NCBI GenBank assembly: GCA_940671915.1
Contig: CALNVZ010000174.1
Coordinates: forward strand, 74,918,240 to 74,982,239
Source: Paracentrotus lividus
Taxonomy: Eukaryota > Echinodermata > Echinoidea > Camarodonta > Echinidae
Reading direction: 5' to 3'
DNA length: 64,000 nt
In this document: one piece after another, positions 59,058 through 64,000 of the stretch
Layout: each line of letters opens with the position of its first letter
How positions within the stretch are numbered: position 1 is the stretch's first letter
Notes under the pieces: generated by a model
Seen by the model: the letters and a program-made list of their open reading frames with translations, nothing else
What the model was told of the DNA's origin: nothing
Databases searched by the model: none
Program-made: the position numbers and the translations under genes

Positions 59058-60431
59058 GTTTACTTAAAATGTTTAATAATGCAAATAGAACTTTCAAACC
59101 ACAAATTAAGCAATGTTTAAAGTGATTTTGAAATTACACATACACCGTGACAATCGAATGGAAGGCAATAACGATGTCGGGCCTTTTTATTGTATACTAT
59201 TTTGGTTCTATTTTCATGAGACACCTTGATGAAGCAAATATGTTTGCAAGAATTTAAGTGGCCTCGATTGCTTACACTTGACTTTTGGTGGTTGATCTTA
59301 TTATGGCTTCGATTTAGGGCTATAGACCTAGAATATATTCCTGGTCAATATTTGTTCGATTATTCATCAAGACACTTGGGAGACGCAAGCGCAATGATCT
59401 AACTGTCGAAGGTTGACACTAGAAACAGATTCAAAGGAATCGTTTGATTACGGACAATGGAATAGAATTAACTCGTCTGATGTCTCGTCTGAAGTCTTAC
59501 TTTAGACGAGACATCAGACGAGTCGTTTACTTAAAATGTTTAATAATGCAAATAGAACTTTCAAACCACAAAACATTAACATGTTTAAAGTGATTTTGAA
59601 ATTACACATACACCGTGACAATCGAATGGAAGGCAATAACGATGTCGGCCTTTTTATTGTATACTATTTTGGTTCTATTTTCATGAGACACCTTGATGAA
59701 AGCAAATACGTTTGCAAGAATTTGAGTGGCCTCGATTGCTTACACTTGACTTTGGTGGTTGATCTTATTATGGCTTCGATTTAGGGCTATAGACCTAGAA
59801 TATATTCCTGGTCAATATTTGTTCGATTATTCATCAAGACACTTGGGAGACGCAAGCGCCAATGATCTAACTGTCGAAGGTTGACACTAGAAACAGATTC
59901 AAAGGAATCGTTTGATTACGGACAATGGAATAGAATTGACTCGTCTGATGTCTCGTCTGAAGTCTTACTTTAGACGAGACATCAGACGAGTCGTTTACTT
60001 AAATGTTTAATAATGCAAATAGAACTTTCAAACCACAAAACATTAACATGTTTAAAGTGATTTGAAATTACACATACACCGTGACAATCGAATGGAAGGC
60101 AATAACGATGTCGGGCCTTTTTTATTGTATACTATTTTGGTTCTATTTTCATGAGACACCTTGATGAAAGCAAATATGTTTGCAAGAATTTGAGTGGCCT
60201 CGATTGCTTACACTTGACTTTGGTGGTTGATCTTATTATGGCTTCGATTTAGGGCTATAGACCTAGAATATATTCCTGGTCATTTTGTTCGATTATTCAT
60301 CAAGACACCTGGGAGACGCAAGCGCCAATGATCTAACTGTCGAAGGTTGACACTAGAAACAGATTCAAAGGAATCGTTTGATTACGGACAATGGAATAGA
60401 ATTGACTCGTCTGATGTCTCGTCTGAAGTCT
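59058..60431. repeat. Three tandem units of about 468 bp with terminal hairpins
   Basis: Units start at about 59058, 59525 and 59993 with GTTTACTTAAAATGTTTAAT. They are nearly identical. The third is cut short before its hairpin and lacks the second arm. The first two end in an inverted repeat with 20-bp arms (ACTCGTCTGATGTCTCGTCT and its inverse). One unit contains an 82-codon frame that indels disrupt in the others, so coding is unlikely. Confidence 0.92.
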
Positions 60432-60701
60432 CAAACACATGCAGCAAGTTCATGGACAAGTGACATGCACTTTTAGTTTGACGTCGACTGTTTAAGGCAT
60501 CTAATCTATCAAGTCCATCGTGTGATGTCACAACAAGTCGATTTGATAGATAAGCTGGCATTCAAACTTACTTTTAGTGGCCACATCTTGTCTACGGTGG
60601 TCACCTACACTGAAAACCTAACGTCGTCCGTCAATGGTCAATAGTCTGTCATGTTAGTCCGTCGAGACAGACTAGCATACAACTGAATCTACATCTCTCA
60701 A

Positions 60702-60735
60702 CTTGACGGACGAGCTTTAAAGCTCGTCCGTCAAG
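60702..60735. repeat. Perfect 34-bp palindrome
   Basis: CTTGACGGACGAGCTTT is followed directly by its exact reverse complement, with no loop. Confidence 0.92.
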
Positions 60736-60906
60736 CTTGATGTTAGTCGTCGACGGGACCGACTAGGACGATAAAAGTAGCTGGGTGGACCCAGTTTACC
60801 CATTAAAATGACCGACTAGCTTTTGATACAAATAGTTGCAATGTCGTTTCAATGTACCTTCTCTATTTATTCTGTTTCCGAGTATAATCAAGTTGATACA
60901 TTTTGA

Positions 60907-61282
60907 ACAAAGGTTGTTTTGGCTTGACAATCTTAAAGGCTTGCGAGACAAACATCTATCATGACAAGTATGCAATTCACGAGTACGGTAGATTCCAATA
61001 TATGTTCTCCAATCCTCAGGTACAGGCTAATTGAATACTTGTTACTTATAGAACTCAAGAACCGGTATTTTCTTACAGATTGTTTGGTGAATGCCCGCTT
61101 AGCAACAACAGTGAATAGAAGTTGGATACAATCAACATTCTCAAACAAAGGTTGTTTTGGCTTGATAATCTGAGAGATACGAATAGCCGAAATAACATCA
61201 ATCGTGACAAGTATGGCATTCACGAGTTGGTTAGAAATATTGTTCCATTATTTAATTACAGGCTAATTGAATATTTCGTTAC
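60907..61282. repeat. Diverged duplication, copies 237 bp apart
   Basis: AACAAAGGTTGTTTTGGCTT at 60907 and 61144, and ACAGGCTAATTGAATA near 61022 and 61258, mark two copies that differ by substitutions and small indels. Confidence 0.8.
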
Positions 61283-62049
61283 AATAGTGTTCCTGCGTTT
61301 TGAACGGTCGATCGAATCGTCGAACGAAAAACCTATCCGTTGTCCAATCACAAGCTCAAAATTGGAAGCTCCGCCAACCTGGACCGTCATCTTTGTTTTC
61401 GTTCATGTATTATTCATGTTATTCATTAAGGAAGCGGGGACATACGATGTTGTGTTATTACCAATGGAATAAATATTGAGCTCCTTTCAATGTGATGGGG
61501 GAAAGACGAATTGGCTAACTATTTCCAAATACTGCTAGGTGAATCAATCCTGCTCAGGTTGTTCAACATTGGACATTGCGTTTAAATTTTTGAATCATTT
61601 TTTAGGTCAACTTCATTCTGTTATTTCCCATTTTCACTAATAGGCTTATGTTTGGCCTAAGGTAGCCCGACCGCATAAACAATGTTTTTTAATGTAATAC
61701 AGTGATACAACTAATTTAAGCTTGGGATTTAACAGCAAAGTTTCCTCTCAAAGTAAATCAGTAATTAAATTATTTTGTTTTCTACATTGTATATTTACTT
61801 ATAAAACTATAATAATTAAAACATGTAACTTGATAGTTTTTATAATGATATTGTTATTGTAAAAAAAACAACAAAAAAAACACACAACAACAACAAACCC
61901 ACTTCACGTCTACATTTTGCAACCTGAACCGGCCTATCCCTTAACATAATGCCACGAAATCGCGAATCGTTTGCGGCCACGTATAAAACGTATTAGAGAC
62001 GTCTCCGAAACTTAAGAACTTTAGGAAACTTAGGAGACTGAGCTATGGC

Positions 62050-62415
62050 AAATCGTGCTGACAAATCTATCTCAATTTGTTTCAAAGTAGTTTACGCGAA
62101 GTGATCGAGATCAGCACCCAAGGGTGGGATTTCAACTTCGCGGAAAACAAAAAATTGAGACAGATTTGCCGGCATGGCATTATACTAGCTTTTTCCGCGA
62201 CGAAATCTTTTGTGCACTGTAGAAAAGGTTACGTGACACAAAAGACGGATTAGCCAGCCTATCATTGTACTAGATCTGTCTCCTGTGGCCCAAAAAATCC
62301 GTCGCGGAGACAGCAGAGGAGACAGATGTAGTGCAATGCCATGCGTGCAAATCAGTCTCAATTTTGTTTCCGCGAAGTGAGATAGCACCCCAAGGAGGTA
62401 CAAGCCCTTGAGATC
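62050..62415. mobile_element. Composite inverted and direct repeats, likely foldback remnant
   Basis: The words CAATTTGTTTC...GCGAAGTGA occur near 62075 and again near 62352. An inverted version (CTTCGCGGAAAACAAAAAATTG) lies between at about 62135. GGAGACAGCAGAGGAGACAG opposes CTGTCTCC. No protein. Confidence 0.5.
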
Positions 62416-63296
62416 ATGCAAGCGGGAATCGTTTGACCTAGCTTAAAAGCCGTGAGGAGAAAATATGTCGGGCATGTGCTTAACTAGATCTCTCTTGCAG
62501 ATTGGTAGACAAAAGATCCCTATACTTGGCTTCACTCGTAGGGCCTCTTTCAAAAGGAGATATTCTTTTGTAATAGAAATTACTTTTCGCTACCATGTCT
62601 GAAAGTTGTGAGCAATACACAATGCGTATACTTTGCGAGGCAAGCGAAAAGAAATGTCACAATATTTTCCGACATATAAATCAAAATTACTTGACTGGGC
62701 AGTTGTCGGCACTAATCTGACATATAGCTTCATAATTTCCAATATTCCAACTAGCACATATTCAATTTTCGTCTGCCGGAAATAATCGGAAGATTGTTAA
62801 AAAGGGAATCTTAGGATGATCATTTTTTTAACCCTTTTCACAAATTTAAGGTGCTGTCATTGAATTTACCCAAATGTTTAGACATTATATCGTCGATATA
62901 TTCATATCTTATCATGTGCTCAATTTTGGCGCTGTTCAGTCAAATGAAAAGTGAAATATAAGCAATATAAGCAATACACAATTCGCTACTCGGCTTTGAG
63001 GATCAGACATCAGAGGCAGCATTGAACCTGTATAATCTTTTGTGCGTCTTTAGAAAGTGACAGCTGTTTCAATAAATTAGTTGCCAGTTGGAACTCCATC
63101 TCTCGTACCTCCTTAAGATACCACCCTAAATAAAAACAAAAATATCATTATTGGCTACCCCTTTTTCTAGAAGTTAACAAAAACGAAAGGTCGATGGCAG
63201 TCACTAAATCAAAAGAAGGCTACCTATAGCGATGAAAATTCCAAGGTAGGCCTTACTTCATTTATAAATACAATTCTCTCAAAAGCTATACGGAGG
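62416..63296. other. Unassigned stretch
   Basis: Nothing recognised as a gene or repeat with confidence. Confidence 0.4.
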
Positions 63297-63913
63297 AACA
63301 TTCCAAGGTACGTTCATTTTTCGTTGCTCTATTCATACAAAGAATGTTCTTCCAGAAGTTAAAAAGATGAACATTCCAAGGTACGTTCATCTTATGAATG
63401 CTTTTTCGTTGTCGTATTCATACATCACTGTTCTTTCAGAAGTTAAAAAGATGAACATTCCAAGGTACGTTCGTCTTATGAATGCTTTTTCGTTGCTCTA
63501 TTCATACAAAGAATGTTCTTTCAGAAGTTAAAAAGATGAACATTCCAAGGTACATTCGTCTTATGAATGCTTTTTCGTTGCCCTATTCATACAAAGAATG
63601 TTCTTTCAGAAGTTAAAAAGATGAACATTCCAAGGTACGTTCGTCTTCTGAATGCTTTTTCGTTGCTCTATTCATACAAAGAATGTTCTTTCAGAAGTTA
63701 AAAAGATGAACATTCCAAGGTACGTTCGTCTTATGAATGCTTTTTCGTTGCTCTATTCATACAAAGAATGTTCTTCCAGAAGTTAAAAAGATGAACATTC
63801 CAAGGTACGTTCATCTTATGAATGCATTTTTGTTGCTCTATTCATACAAAGAATGTTCTTTCAGAAGTTAAAAAGATGAACATTCCAAGGTACGTTCATT
63901 TTCGTTGCTCTAT
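63297..63913. repeat. Tandem array, about 7-8 units of 85 bp
   Basis: The unit begins GAACATTCCAAGGTACGTTC, passes CTTTTTCGTTGCTCTATTCA and TACAAAGAATGTTCTT, and ends AGAAGTTAAAAAGAT. Copies differ by a few bases. The first and last units are partial. Confidence 0.92.
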
Positions 63914-64000
63914 TTGAAGAGTTTGGTTCCAAAAGGCGCTAAATCCACTTTTAGTGTTTTGGAGTAAATCAAGGTTTTTTAATTTACCATTTTATCGTAT

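Noticed and set aside
59536-59784. 82-codon frame in the 468-bp repeat
   Set aside because: Sister copies carry frame-disrupting indels, so the frame is not conserved between units.
63297-63913. CRISPR-like appearance of the right-end array
   Set aside because: The units are contiguous 85-bp tandem repeats without unique spacers, in a eukaryotic genome.

Overview
The window looks like nuclear DNA of a marine deuterostome, most likely an echinoderm of the sea-urchin type. It is AT-rich and intron-rich, packed with microsatellites and short foldback (MITE-like) elements, and uses the word TAGGCCTA often. Its recognisable proteins are of metazoan type (a Mesh-like junction protein and a bHLH factor of the NHLH/HEN family). 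The species assignment is inference from composition and family resemblance.

Region 1 (1-10471, + strand): the 3' end of a gene for a single-pass membrane protein whose extracellular part lies before the window. Two complete sets of terminal exons are visible. The first (568-1338) encodes a transmembrane helix, a 44-residue tail, a stop and an AATAAA signal. The second (4865-10471) encodes a different transmembrane helix, two micro-exons and a roughly 200-residue Lys/Pro/Ser-rich tail. Both are entered in the same codon phase, so they look like alternative endings of one gene.

Region 2 (10472-26550): mostly noncoding and repeats, with one recognisable coding exon at 25421-25854, an NHLH/HEN-type bHLH transcription factor. 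A good splice acceptor at 25021-25022 and a possible noncoding first exon ending at 17544 suggest a two-exon gene. The last few codons of its helix 2 carry small deletions that break the frame.

Region 3 (29027-51845, - strand): a gene of 23 coding exons, all joined by phase-compatible GT-AG introns, for a protein of about 1198 residues. The order is signal peptide, NIDO, Ig/IPT-like region, AMOP, vWD with a GDPH autocleavage motif, two sushi (CCP) domains, a transmembrane helix and a Pro/Tyr-rich tail. This is the Mesh/SUSD2 architecture. Exons 6 and 7 carry several single-base indels while the other 21 exons are clean.

Region 4 (51846-64000): no gene recognised. It holds TTAA-flanked and other foldback elements, an inverted pair of tRNA-like sequences, three roughly 468-bp tandem units ending in perfect hairpins, a 34-bp perfect palindrome and an 85-bp tandem array at the right edge.

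The three genes show no sign of shared function. The layout is that of an ordinary, repeat-rich invertebrate locus.
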